Positions 1 to 7,543 of a stretch of 64,000 nucleotides of DNA are shown in pieces; the first letter of the stretch is position 1; each line of letters starts with the position of its first letter. Under the pieces are notes generated by a model. It worked only from the letters and a program-made list of their open reading frames with translations. It did not search any database and had not been told where the DNA came from. Source of the stretch: Haematomicrobium sanguinis DSM 21259 (lineage in GTDB: Bacteria > Actinomycetota > Actinomycetes > Actinomycetales > Micrococcaceae); the NCBI RefSeq assembly GCF_000688395.1, contig NZ_JIAG01000001.1, positions 248,001-312,000 of the forward strand, written 5' to 3'. Both the position numbers and the translations under genes were made by a program.

Positions 1-1
1 G

Positions 2-172
2 TTGCCGTTCTTGATGATTGCCGCTGTCTGGTACCTGATCATCACGAGCATTTTGATGGTTGGACAGTACTACCTGGAGCGGTACTTTGGCCGAGGCATT
101 GACAACCTTTCACCAACCCCGGTGAACAATCCTCCGCTCAGCGCACAACGAAGCACACAGACGGCGGCGTGA
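2..172 (+). CDS. amino-acid ABC transporter permease, C-terminal fragment
   Basis: The window opens inside this gene. The last 56 codons are visible and end in TGA at 170-172. They encode a final membrane helix ([20 protein letters not shown]), a short FGRG turn and a hydrophilic tail. A helix ending in Y-x-LE-(R/K)-x-F/Y followed by a basic G-rich turn is the usual C-terminus of HisM/GlnP-type permeases of polar amino-acid importers. The ATPase gene overlaps its stop by one base, so the two should be co-translated. Substrate cannot be told from this piece. Confidence 0.8.
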   Translation: MPFLMIAAVWYLIITSILMVGQYYLERYFGRGIDNLSPTPVNNPPLSAQRSTQTAA

Positions 173-966
173 TGATGACAGAAAACACTGCAAAGACAGA
201 CGGCTTCAAGCCCCTCGTCAGCATTGACGGCGTGCACAAGTTCTTCGGCGACCACCATGTGCTCAAGGGCATCGACATGGAGGTTAAGCAAGGCGAGGTC
301 TCGGTACTGATCGGCCCTTCGGGATCCGGAAAGTCGACGCTGCTCCGTTGCGTCAACCTGCTAGAAACCATCGACGCCGGACGGATCACCGTTGACGGAG
401 AGCTGATTGGCTACAAGGAACGCAACGGCAAACTCTACGACCTGACTAGCAGGCAGATTGCCGATCAGCGCTCGGAAATCGGCATGGTCTTCCAGAAGTT
501 CAACCTCTTTGGCCACAAGACCGCGCTCGAAAACATTATCGAGGCGCCGGTACAGGTCAAGAAAAAGTCCAAGGCGGAAGCCAAACAGCGCGCCATGGAA
601 TTACTGGAAACCGTGGGATTGGCCAGTCACGCGAACCATTACCCGGCCCAACTTTCCGGCGGCCAGCAGCAGCGCGTCGCGATTGCCCGGGCGCTCGCGA
701 TGGACCCGGAAATCATGCTGTTCGACGAGCCAACCTCGGCCCTGGACCCAGAGCTGGTGGGAGACGTTCTTCAGGTCATGAAGGATCTTGCGGCCTCGGG
801 CATGACCATGATGGTCGTGACGCATGAGATCGGTTTCGCCCGCGAAGTCGGCGACACGCTGACCTTCATGGCGGACGGCGTCGTCGTCGAGTCCGGCGAT
901 CCGCGCGAAATCATTGCCGACCCGAAGCACCAACGCACCCAGGAATTCCTCTCCAAGGTGCTCTAA
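172..966 (+). CDS. polar amino-acid ABC transporter ATP-binding protein (GlnQ/HisP type)
   Basis: ATPase subunit of an amino-acid importer, acting on the inner face of the membrane with the permease encoded just upstream. Visible motifs: Walker [10 protein letters not shown] near residue 48, Q-loop [10 protein letters not shown], signature [15 protein letters not shown] near 161, Walker [15 protein letters not shown] near 181 and switch His in VVTHE near 218. A single ABC domain of about 264 residues is normal for the family. ATG at 172 overlaps the permease stop (TGATG); GTG 169 and ATG 175 are alternatives. The 3' end overlaps the convergent bioB stop by 4 bp. Amino-acid specificity is unknown. 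Confidence 0.92.
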   Translation: MMTENTAKTDGFKPLVSIDGVHKFFGDHHVLKGIDMEVKQGEVSVLIGPSGSGKSTLLRCVNLLETIDAGRITVDGELIGYKERNGKLYDLTSRQIADQRSEIGMVFQKFNLFGHKTALENIIEAPVQVKKKSKAEAKQRAMELLETVGLASHANHYPAQLSGGQQQRVAIARALAMDPEIMLFDEPTSALDPELVGDVLQVMKDLAASGMTMMVVTHEIGFAREVGDTLTFMADGVVVESGDPREIIADPKHQRTQEFLSKVL

Positions 967-2051
967 GCGTTCGGGGCCACTGCGGTACCGGCCCCACGTA
1001 ACCGAACTTCAGGCGAGTTCCCGGTGAAAGCCGGGGACTCGCCGTCGTTCTTCTGCGCCTCGCCCGAGCCTGCCCCGACCACCACAAACCCGCCATCGGC
1101 AATCATTTCAAGGTCCGCTGCGGCTGCCGCGCCCTCACTCGTCAGGTAATCCCCGAGGAACAGCGAATTCGCGACATGCAGAGCCAGCGGCTGTAGCGAG
1201 CGCAAATGCATTTCGCGCCCGCCGGCCATGCGCAACTCCGCCTCGGGTGCCACGAGCCGTGCCACGCTGAGGATCCGCAACGCACGCGTCGGCGAGAGAT
1301 TCCACGTCCCTTCCAGCGGCGTCCCATCAAAGGGCATCAGAAAATTGATTGGAATGGATTCGGCACCGAGTTCCCGCAAGGCGAAGAGCGCCTCGACGAG
1401 TTGTTCCTCGCTCTCGCCCATGCCGACGATCAACCCCGAGCACGCTTGCAATCGGGCAGCCTGCGCCATCGCCACCGTCTCGACGCGCTCTGCGTAGGTG
1501 TGCGTCGAGCAAATCTCCGGATAGGCGGACTCCGCGGTGTTGAGGTTGTGATTGTAGGCGTCAACCCCGGCGTCGCGGAGCGTTTCGGCCTGGCCCGCGT
1601 GCAAGAGTCCAAGGCACGCGCACACCTCGACCTCGGGGTTCGCACCCTTGATTGCCGCCGTCATTTCCGCGACCCTGGCAACGTCCCGGTTGCTGGGACC
1701 GCGCCCCGATGCGACGAGGCACACTCGCGACGCGCCCGCGGCAATCCCTTGGCGCGCTTGTTCGGCGGCCTCGTCGGTGCTCAGCCAGGAATATTTCAGA
1801 ATCTGCGCTGCCGACCCGAGACGCTGCGAACAATAGGTGCAGTCCTCCGGGCATTTCCCGGACTTCAGGTTTACGAGGTAATTGACCTTGACGGTGTTCC
1901 CGAAGTGCCGGCGGCGCAATTCGCTTGCGGCGGCGACCAGGGGCATCAGCGCTTCGTCTGGGGCGGTGAGCAGGTCCAGAGCCTCTGACGGGGTGAGTGC
2001 CGCGCCGCTTGCGATCCGGTCTGGGAGTCCGTAAATATCCTTATTGAACAC
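963..2051 (-). CDS. bioB: biotin synthase
   Basis: Radical-SAM enzyme inserting sulfur into dethiobiotin, the last step of biotin synthesis. The SAM cluster motif is CPEDCTYC (C67, C71, C74) and the YNHNLNT segment is typical of BioB. The GTG start lies inside a 17-bp palindrome, and a CAGAAT hexamer 6 nt upstream suggests a leaderless mRNA. The C-terminal ~32 residues form an unusual Gly/Ser/Pro tail containing KNDGESP, encoded by a copy of the dispersed 22-bp element and a 13-bp-arm hairpin. The BioQ-like regulator gene lies divergently nearby. No other bio gene is in view. Confidence 0.95.
   Translation of the reverse strand: MFNKDIYGLPDRIASGAALTPSEALDLLTAPDEALMPLVAAASELRRRHFGNTVKVNYLVNLKSGKCPEDCTYCSQRLGSAAQILKYSWLSTDEAAEQARQGIAAGASRVCLVASGRGPSNRDVARVAEMTAAIKGANPEVEVCACLGLLHAGQAETLRDAGVDAYNHNLNTAESAYPEICSTHTYAERVETVAMAQAARLQACSGLIVGMGESEEQLVEALFALRELGAESIPINFLMPFDGTPLEGTWNLSPTRALRILSVARLVAPEAELRMAGGREMHLRSLQPLALHVANSLFLGDYLTSEGAAAAADLEMIADGGFVVVGAGSGEAQKNDGESPAFTGNSPEVRLRGAGTAVAPNA
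1012..1052 (-). repeat. dispersed 22-bp element copy with hairpin, inside the 3' end of bioB
   Basis: Positions 1040-1052 read AAGAACGACGGCG on the minus strand, followed by AGT and CCCCGG. The second half forms a stem: 1012-1024 pairs with 1031-1043 (GGCGAGTTCCCGG against CCGGGGACTCGCC, one mismatch, 6-nt loop). In the bioB frame it encodes [14 protein letters not shown] in a tail beyond the conserved enzyme core. A related stretch lies at 46388-46408. Confidence 0.7.
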
Positions 2052-2059
2052 CGTTCAAT
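2043..2059. promoter_or_regulatory. BioQ-type operator
   Basis: ATTGAACACCGTTCAAT is a perfect palindrome with 7-bp arms and a 3-bp centre. It matches the TGAAC-N3-GTT(A/C) dyads known for BioQ repressors of corynebacteria and mycobacteria. It covers the bioB GTG start (2049-2051) and abuts the likely bioB -10 (CAGAAT, 2058-2063), so bound repressor would block bioB initiation. The divergent membrane gene and BioQ-like gene start about 85 bp away and may share this control. Confidence 0.8.
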
Positions 2060-2142
2060 TCTGGCATGATCGGGCGGGTTCGCCAAGCGAGGTGTGCGCG
2101 CACCTGTAGATTTAGAGGCACAGCGCCCATTCAAGGAGCACC

Positions 2143-2553
2143 ATGACATTCAAGCGAACGAGCCTCACGCTCACCATCGTTGCACTCGCCGCCTCGCTGC
2201 TGTTCTTTGTGGTGTTCCTGGCGGAGGGGCTCAAGGATCGCGCCGGTTGCGGGTCCGCGTTTTTCCCCTCGGATTCCACCCAAGCCGACGCCGGGCCGAA
2301 CGCGTATGTGCCTTGCGATTCCATATTGATATACAACGCGAATCCGCTGTACTTTTACTCGATTGCCACAGTGGCCTTTGCGCTCCTTGCTGGCGTGATC
2401 TGGATGTGGCGGCAGCAGGTCCTTGAGCGCACCACCGCGCAGGCGACCGCACAGCCCACCCCGGCCGCGCCCGAGGCCGAGCCAGCCACACCCGTCGCCG
2501 AGCCCATCGATGCGCCGGCTACCCACGAACAATTCCAGCGCCCCACCACCTAA
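2143..2553 (+). CDS. small membrane protein between bioB and the BioQ-like gene
   Basis: 136-residue protein of unknown function. It has an N-terminal membrane helix (about residues 8-28), an external loop with two cysteines (C36, C58) that could form a disulfide, a second helix (about 70-88) and a charged Pro/Ala/Glu-rich cytoplasmic tail. A good ribosome site (AAGGAG, 2133-2138) precedes the ATG. Its stop codon directly abuts the ATG of the next gene, so the two are translationally coupled and divergent from bioB. That context hints at a biotin-related role, for example envelope or transport, but nothing in the sequence proves it. Confidence 0.75.
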   Translation: MTFKRTSLTLTIVALAASLLFFVVFLAEGLKDRAGCGSAFFPSDSTQADAGPNAYVPCDSILIYNANPLYFYSIATVAFALLAGVIWMWRQQVLERTTAQATAQPTPAAPEAEPATPVAEPIDAPATHEQFQRPTT

Positions 2554-3114
2554 ATGGCCATCACCCACCGCGACATCGTCACCACCGGCCTCACCCTGCT
2601 GCGCCAGTACGGCCTCGCCGACCTCTCCATGCGCCGCATCGCCAAGGAGCTCGGCGTCCAGCCCGGCGCGCTCTACTGGCATGTGAAAAACAAGCAGGAA
2701 CTTCTGGTCGCCTTGGCTCGCGAACTCACCGCGCACCCGGTGACGCACGACGGCGAGACCTCACCCGCTCGCCCCACCTCACCGGATGGTTCGGCTACTA
2801 CGAGCGAGCTCGTGGTGTCTGCCGCTCAAACGATGATCGATCAGCTTGCCGAGGTGCCCGACGGCGCCGAAGTGGTGCAGCTTGCTTACGCTCTGGAACC
2901 GGAGTCGGTGACGCCGTTGGCCCGGCTACGCGAGGCACTCACGGATCGGGTGGCAGATGCCGACATCATTACCAACGCCACAGCACACCTGGTCTTGGGC
3001 GAACTGATTGCGATGCGCACCCGCGCCCTGGCAGGGTCTCGCTCGGGCACCGGAATGGCCGCGGATGCCTTTGACGCCGTGAAGGTCGCGCTTCTGATGC
3101 TAACCCGCCCGTGA
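2554..3114 (+). CDS. bioQ: TetR-family repressor of biotin genes (BioQ-like)
   Basis: 186-residue TetR-family regulator. The N-terminal helix-turn-helix is clear (DLSMRRIAKELGVQPGALYW, about residues 26-45), followed by the WHVKNKQELL segment and a divergent ligand or dimer domain. The assignment as BioQ rests on position (divergent from bioB) and on the perfect TGAAC-N3-GTTCA operator between them. The region around residues 65-75 (THDGETSP) is encoded by a copy of the dispersed 22-bp element and sits in a loop after the DNA-binding domain. The 3' end overlaps convergent menD by 15 bp. Confidence 0.8.
   Translation: MAITHRDIVTTGLTLLRQYGLADLSMRRIAKELGVQPGALYWHVKNKQELLVALARELTAHPVTHDGETSPARPTSPDGSATTSELVVSAAQTMIDQLAEVPDGAEVVQLAYALEPESVTPLARLREALTDRVADADIITNATAHLVLGELIAMRTRALAGSRSGTGMAADAFDAVKVALLMLTRP
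2744..2765 (+). repeat. dispersed 22-bp element copy inside the BioQ-like gene
   Basis: ACGACGGCG at 2747-2755 is followed by AGAC and CTCACC. In the regulator frame it reads THDGETSP, the same frame as the copies in bioB, menB and ccsB. It lies in a variable linker, so the protein could tolerate it as an insertion. Confidence 0.6.
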
Positions 3115-4998
3115 CGCGGCCTCTCGAATCCGATCGTGCAGCTCCCGCAGCCCGCCGCGATCCACCGCCACCTCCACGATGGTGACCCCGCGAATCGGTG
3201 CGGCGAGCGCGGTGGCGAGCTCCGCCGTCGTACTCACTGCCGTGTGCGGCACCCCGTAAGCCGCCCCGAGGTGGGCAAAATCGACGTTGTGCGGCGTCGC
3301 GAAAAGCCGCTCGACCGCGTCCGCCATGCCTTCGCGCGCGCCGACCTCGCCGTGTTCGAGCACCCCGAAGATTGCGCCGCCGAGGTCGTTGAGCACTACG
3401 ATTTGCAACGGGACATCGCCCTCAAAGGCGCCGCGGAGCAGGCCGCCGACATCGTGCAAGGCGGTCACGTCACCCACGTAGAGCCGCGTAGGTATTCCGT
3501 CTGCCGCGGCAACCCCGAGCCCCGTCGAGACGGTACCGTCAATCCCCGCGAGGCCGCGGTTCGCAAAAACGTCGAGCGGGCGGTGCGCGGCGCTGGCCAT
3601 AAGGTCAAGGTCCCGCACCACATTTGAGGATCCCACCACCAAATTCGCCCCGCTCGCATTCCACACCATCTCCGCCGCGCTCAAGCTCGGCAGGCTCGGC
3701 TCGTCGGCCAAAATGCGGCGGATCGACTCGGCCACAACGCTTCCCGCGCGTTGCCATGCCGCCAACCAGCCCTCGGGACCAGCCCCGGCAAACTCGGCAA
3801 GCTCGGCCAGAGAATCGGTGACCGGCCCGGGCGCGCGCTGCCCCTCAAACCAGGCCACGGGGGTTCCGGCGTACAGCGCCAGGGGGCGAGTGCCGTCCAT
3901 CAGCGAAGCGACCGGCCGGGACAGTGTCGGGTGCCCGAAGACCACCACGCGCTCAATGCGCTCGGCAAACGAAGGGATCAGCAGCCGGTACGGCTCGATC
4001 GCATTGGGCCCGAACCGCGCGTTGGAGGACGGTTCGGCCAAGAGCGGCAGGCCCTGCGTGCGCGCAAAGTCCTCGGCGACCCCGCCCGCGCCGTCCCCCG
4101 CAATTACCACGGTGCGGCTTTTGTCCACCGCGGCGTATCCGGCGTCGGCAAGATGCGGAACTTTCGCCGCTTCGGCAGCTTCGGCCTTCGCGGCCTGCAC
4201 CTGCTCCCACCGCGCACGCTCTGGCGTTCCCGGGAGCCCCTTCACGAGCATCGGCGAAAACTGCACGAGCTCCAGCATGAGGTTCTGCGCAATCGGAATG
4301 CCGCCGGGAGTGGTGCGCGGAACCGTATTGGGATCCACCTCGCTCGGCTCAACCGGCGGTTGATACGTCCACTCGGCGTCCGGCACGAGCGGCGGCGCAA
4401 ACTGCACATTCACATGCACCGGCCCGGGCGCCGCAACAATCGGCATCGCGTCCAGCATCTCGGGCGGCCGCACCCACATTTCGGGGGGCACGCGCGCGTT
4501 GTCGGTTGGCGCCTTGATCCCGCGCGCCACCCAGGCGGCATCTTGGGAATATACGACGGCGATGCGCGGCTGAGTGCCGACCGGCACGTCATAATTCTGG
4601 CGGACAAAGCGACCAAAAATCCGCTGCTGAAACGTTGTCTGATTGGCACCGGTTCCGTGCATATCCTCGGGCCGATCCGCGGTGAGGATAACCAACGGCA
4701 CACTCGAGTGACTGGCTTCCATAACGGCGGGAAGGAGGTTGCCCACGGCCGTCCCGGAGGTCGTGATCACGGCGGCAAGCGCACCGGCTTTACTCAAGCC
4801 AAGGGCGAGGTAAGCGGCATCTCGCTCATCGATCCGGACGTGAATGCGGGCGTGACCGGCGCGCTCGGCGGCAGCCACCACGTAGGCGAGCGGCGCGCTC
4901 CGAGACCCGGGTGCGATCACAAAATCTCGCACGCCATTGTCGATCAGCCCATTAATGAGCGCGTTCGCGGTTTGCAGGCTCGTGGCGGGGGTCCTCAC
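3100..4998 (-). CDS. menD: 2-succinyl-5-enolpyruvyl-6-hydroxy-3-cyclohexene-1-carboxylate synthase (MenD)
   Basis: ThDP-dependent enzyme of menaquinone synthesis joining isochorismate and 2-oxoglutarate. At 632 residues it is somewhat longer than many homologues. The N-terminal Pyr domain (VIAPGSRSAPLA, then RIHVRIDERDAAYLALGLSK with the catalytic Glu region and TTSGTAVGNLLPAVMEA) and the C-terminal PP domain (NRGLAGIDGTVSTGLG, then YVGDVTALHDVGG and LNDLGGAIFGVLE) are clear. The GTG start has a -10 TAGACT 6 nt upstream, suggesting a leaderless mRNA. That hexamer includes the stop codon of the upstream HipA remnant. menC lies further upstream on the same strand. Confidence 0.95.
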   Translation of the reverse strand: MRTPATSLQTANALINGLIDNGVRDFVIAPGSRSAPLAYVVAAAERAGHARIHVRIDERDAAYLALGLSKAGALAAVITTSGTAVGNLLPAVMEASHSSVPLVILTADRPEDMHGTGANQTTFQQRIFGRFVRQNYDVPVGTQPRIAVVYSQDAAWVARGIKAPTDNARVPPEMWVRPPEMLDAMPIVAAPGPVHVNVQFAPPLVPDAEWTYQPPVEPSEVDPNTVPRTTPGGIPIAQNLMLELVQFSPMLVKGLPGTPERARWEQVQAAKAEAAEAAKVPHLADAGYAAVDKSRTVVIAGDGAGGVAEDFARTQGLPLLAEPSSNARFGPNAIEPYRLLIPSFAERIERVVVFGHPTLSRPVASLMDGTRPLALYAGTPVAWFEGQRAPGPVTDSLAELAEFAGAGPEGWLAAWQRAGSVVAESIRRILADEPSLPSLSAAEMVWNASGANLVVGSSNVVRDLDLMASAAHRPLDVFANRGLAGIDGTVSTGLGVAAADGIPTRLYVGDVTALHDVGGLLRGAFEGDVPLQIVVLNDLGGAIFGVLEHGEVGAREGMADAVERLFATPHNVDFAHLGAAYGVPHTAVSTTAELATALAAPIRGVTIVEVAVDRGGLRELHDRIREAASRAG

Positions 4999-5004
4999 TC
5001 TGCG

Positions 5005-5010
5005 AGTCTA
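5005..5010 (-). promoter_or_regulatory. menD -10 hexamer (TAGACT)
   Basis: Read on the minus strand, TAGACT ends 6 nt before the menD GTG, placing the expected +1 on the start codon. The first three bases are the TAG that ends the truncated hipA frame, so menD seems to use a promoter at the edge of the decayed insertion. No good -35 is visible. Confidence 0.55.
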
Positions 5011-5178
5011 GTTGACTGGCAACGCGCGCGGGAGGCTAATTGGTGCGAGCGCGAGGGGCGGATCGGTGCAACATTGACCAGCGGGCGCCCCGGAGCTCAC
5101 CGCAAAGTCGGCATCTCGATCGTTGTTGCCCTCAAAGGTGCCGATAATCTGCCCATACAGCTCAACGTTGAGGCGCAT
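5008..5178 (-). pseudogene. truncated HipA N-terminus
   Basis: A 56-codon frame starting ATG at 5178, which overlaps the stop of the HipB-like gene as in intact hipBA operons. Its beginning (MRLNVELYGQIIGTFEG) resembles the HipA N-terminal strand-turn-strand (xVYLNGxxVGTLE), and ALAPISLP may correspond to the next HipA motif. It then stops at TAG 5008-5010. The kinase core of roughly 350-400 residues is absent, and menD follows. I read it as a deletion remnant of a HipA toxin gene; a short unrelated peptide is possible. Confidence 0.5.
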
Positions 5179-5401
5179 CCCCGCTCCATTCCGCCTTGAT
5201 CGTCACATTGAGAGCGTCGAGCAGGGTAAAGATGCGTTCGGCGTAAATGGTGTGCTTTCCGGATTCAACATCGCTGATGGCACTTTGCGCAATTCCGGTG
5301 GCCTTCGCGAGTTGACGCTGGTTGAGGCCCGCGGAAATTCGGGCCTGTTGCACGGTGAATCCAAGATCTTCCGGGCTGCGAATGTTTGACCAGTAATCCA
5401 T
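5162..5401 (-). CDS. HipB-like helix-turn-helix protein (orphan antitoxin-type regulator)
   Basis: 79-residue XRE-family DNA-binding protein. The HTH (QARISAGLNQRQLAKATGIA then QSAISDVESGKHTIYAERI, about residues 18-56) is followed by the LLDALNV(T)I strand characteristic of HipB-like antitoxins. The ATG at 5401 is chosen because GGAGG sits 5 nt upstream; the frame extends further but would overlap menC. The partner toxin gene is reduced to a 56-codon stub, so this is an orphan regulator lying between menC and menD. Whether it now regulates men genes is unknown. Confidence 0.8.
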   Translation of the reverse strand: MDYWSNIRSPEDLGFTVQQARISAGLNQRQLAKATGIAQSAISDVESGKHTIYAERIFTLLDALNVTIKAEWSGDAPQR

Positions 5402-5426
5402 TGTGCCTCCGATCTGGTTTTTCAGA

Positions 5427-6449
5427 TCAGGCTTCGGCATTCACGAGGTTCGCGTACGTACGCGCCACGCGATCGAGCCACCACTGCTTCCGTTGGCCCT
5501 CAACGCTCGCTCTCTCGATCAAGTCCTGCCGAACCGCATCGCCGCTATGTACGCGCTTCGCGTCCTCAACCCTGATCATTCCGCCTTGCGGGACGAGCGA
5601 CGGGTCGGCAACGTCCTCGGCAAACAGCGCAACCGTTGCGAGCCCGCACGCATAGGGCAATTCGGGCAAGGCGGCGGCCAGCGCAACCCCGGCCGCAATC
5701 CCGACCGAGGAGTCCAGCGCGGAACTGACCACACAGGGCAACCCGCTTTCCTTGACGATGCTCAACGCTCGAGCCACCCCGCCGAGCGGCATCGCCTTGA
5801 CCACCAGGAGGTCCGCGGCACCCAACCGGGCAACACGCAACGGGTCCTCGGCCTTGCGAACGCTTTCGTCGGCGGCAATCAGCAACGGCACCCCCCGGGC
5901 GTCCAACGTCTCACGCACGCGCGCTAGAGCTTCAACACTGGGAACGGGCTGCTCGGCGTACTCGAGACCAAGATCGGCGAGGGCGCTCAACGCATCCACG
6001 GCCTCAGACTCGGACCAGCCCCCGTTCGCATCCACACGAATGTTCGCGGTGGGCAACAGATCCCGGACTTGGCGCACCCGGGCAAGGTCATCCACAAGCG
6101 CTTGCCCGCGCTCGGCGACCTTGACTTTGACGGTTGGCCGCTCACCCATATCGCCAAAACGCTCCAACACGGACTCCACCCGGCCGGCGGGAACCGCGGG
6201 CATGGTCGCATTCACGGGAACGTGCGTGCGCACGGGAGGCACGTCGCATCCCCAACCCCACTCCAAGGCGCCGCGAAGCCAGGAAGCCGACTCATCGTCG
6301 TCGTATTCCACAAATGGCGCAAATTCTGCCCAGCCCTGCGGGCCCTCGAACAGCACGATTTCGCGCTCGGTGACACCGCGGAACTTCACGTTCATGCCGA
6401 GGCGGATGACGTGGGCGCGGGCGAGGACGTCGGGTAGTGGCGGGAGCAT
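5427..6449 (-). CDS. menC: o-succinylbenzoate synthase (MenC)
   Basis: Enolase-superfamily dehydratase converting SHCHC to o-succinylbenzoate in menaquinone synthesis. Visible catalytic features are VKVKVAE (Lys108/Lys110), metal ligands D140 (VDANGGW), E166 (YAEQPVPS) and D194 (AADESV), and the second acid/base K218 (VVKAMPLGG). Length 340 residues is normal for the actinobacterial short-capping-domain type. A TAGAGT -10 lies 6 nt before the ATG, consistent with a leaderless transcript. The HipB-like gene follows after 25 bp, and menD comes after it. Confidence 0.93.
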   Translation of the reverse strand: MLPPLPDVLARAHVIRLGMNVKFRGVTEREIVLFEGPQGWAEFAPFVEYDDDESASWLRGALEWGWGCDVPPVRTHVPVNATMPAVPAGRVESVLERFGDMGERPTVKVKVAERGQALVDDLARVRQVRDLLPTANIRVDANGGWSESEAVDALSALADLGLEYAEQPVPSVEALARVRETLDARGVPLLIAADESVRKAEDPLRVARLGAADLLVVKAMPLGGVARALSIVKESGLPCVVSSALDSSVGIAAGVALAAALPELPYACGLATVALFAEDVADPSLVPQGGMIRVEDAKRVHSGDAVRQDLIERASVEGQRKQWWLDRVARTYANLVNAEA

Positions 6450-6531
6450 GGTTCGACTCTACTGGTTTTGCGGGCGGCGTCGGCGCGCCCACCAGCGAAT
6501 GCCCAGCGAACGGTGCGAGTCTTTAAGGGCT

Positions 6532-7458
6532 ATGTTGATTGATCGTGCCCCGCTTGTGACGCGCCCGCAGAGCGCGCCGCGCCCGAAGATCGGACTGTTT
6601 CTGGTTGCCGCGCTTGCGTGTGCGGCGGCCGTGTTTGCGGTGTATTGGGCGTTTGTGCGGACCGCGACCGGCCAGTTTATTGATGAGAATGCGCTACAGC
6701 AGGCCGAATTGGGCGGCGCCTCAACACGTGGGCAGCTGTTTGAGTTTCTGGATCAGTTGCCGGTGATTTCGCTCGTGGTGGCCGCGACGCTGGTGCTGAT
6801 TTTAGCGGCGGTGCGGCGCGCGTGGGTGAGTGCGCTCGTTGCTGTCGGCGCAATGGGTGCCGCAAATTTGAGTACCCAGGTGTTGAAGAATCTTGTCTTT
6901 GACCGCCCTGATTTGGGACTGGAGACGCTGAGTTTCAACTCGCTTCCCTCCGGGCACACGACGATCGCCGCTTCCGCCGTGGGTGCGGTTTTCCTGATGT
7001 CCGCGCCGCGGTGGCGGCCGTTTGCCGCGTTTGCCGGAGCACTGTTTGCCGTGGTTGCAGGGGCGGCAACGTTCGTGAATATGTGGCACCGACCGGCCGA
7101 TATTGTGGCGGCGCTGTTTGTGGTGGCCGCGTGGGTTTTTGTCGGCGGCGCCGTTGTGCAGTTTGTGGAACGTGGGCGGATTCGCGCGGGCGTTCGCGCC
7201 GGACACGTCTGGACCTGGCTTGCAGCGGGAGTGGGTGGCGTGGCGCTCCTCGCCACGATTCTGCTGTTTTCGCTGGATGCCAAGGCGAGCCAATCGAGCA
7301 ACGAGGTGCAGCCCTGGTTGTCCTCGACCTTCCTTGGCGGGATTGCCTTCATTATCGCGGCGGGATTCCTGATCGCCGCTGTAGCCTCCTGGATTTTCTC
7401 CCGGGCTGATTCTCGACCTGGTATTCGCGCTAGCTCCCGCGCAGCCTCGTCCCGCTAG
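6532..7458 (+). CDS. PAP2-family membrane phosphatase
   Basis: 308-residue integral membrane phosphatase with about six helices. The three PAP2 signature motifs are present: KNLVFDRP (residues 119-126), PSGH (139-142) and HRPAD (186-190, the SRxxxxxHxxxD motif with the nucleophile His at 186). Family members remove phosphate from undecaprenyl pyrophosphate, phosphatidic acid or similar lipids on the outer face of the membrane; the substrate here is not determined. The ATG at 6532 is chosen because the hydrophobic protein starts there. The long in-frame extension upstream is antisense to menC. The Ser/Arg-rich C-tail is cytoplasmic. Confidence 0.85.
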   Translation: MLIDRAPLVTRPQSAPRPKIGLFLVAALACAAAVFAVYWAFVRTATGQFIDENALQQAELGGASTRGQLFEFLDQLPVISLVVAATLVLILAAVRRAWVSALVAVGAMGAANLSTQVLKNLVFDRPDLGLETLSFNSLPSGHTTIAASAVGAVFLMSAPRWRPFAAFAGALFAVVAGAATFVNMWHRPADIVAALFVVAAWVFVGGAVVQFVERGRIRAGVRAGHVWTWLAAGVGGVALLATILLFSLDAKASQSSNEVQPWLSSTFLGGIAFIIAAGFLIAAVASWIFSRADSRPGIRASSRAASSR

Positions 7459-7470
7459 CCCCCCGCCCGC

Positions 7471-7540
7471 GTTTCGAATCCCCGTACCGCAAATTCAGAG
7501 CCGCACACGCCTCTCAAAACGCGGTACGGGGATGCGAAAC
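7471..7540. repeat. long inverted repeat between convergent genes
   Basis: 7471-7490 pairs with 7521-7540 (19 of 20 positions; arm starts GTTTCGAATCCCCG) around a 30-nt loop. It fills the space between the convergent phosphatase and MFS genes and has no U-tract on either strand, unlike a classic terminator. It belongs architecturally with the palindromes at 31803, 57687 and 63418. Confidence 0.8.
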
Positions 7541-7543
7541 GAG

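Noticed and set aside
3223-3231. ACGACGGCG core in menD, with GAG and CTCGCC following.
   Set aside because: Encodes STTAELAT in a conserved part of MenD; normal coding in GC-rich DNA explains it.
5752-6531. Long in-frame extension upstream of the PAP2 phosphatase.
   Set aside because: It is antisense to menC, with Arg/Ser/Thr-rich composition; the real start is at 6532.
7474-7487. TTCGAATCCCC resembles a tRNA T-loop.
   Set aside because: No acceptor or anticodon stem can be folded around it; it is one arm of the long inverted repeat.
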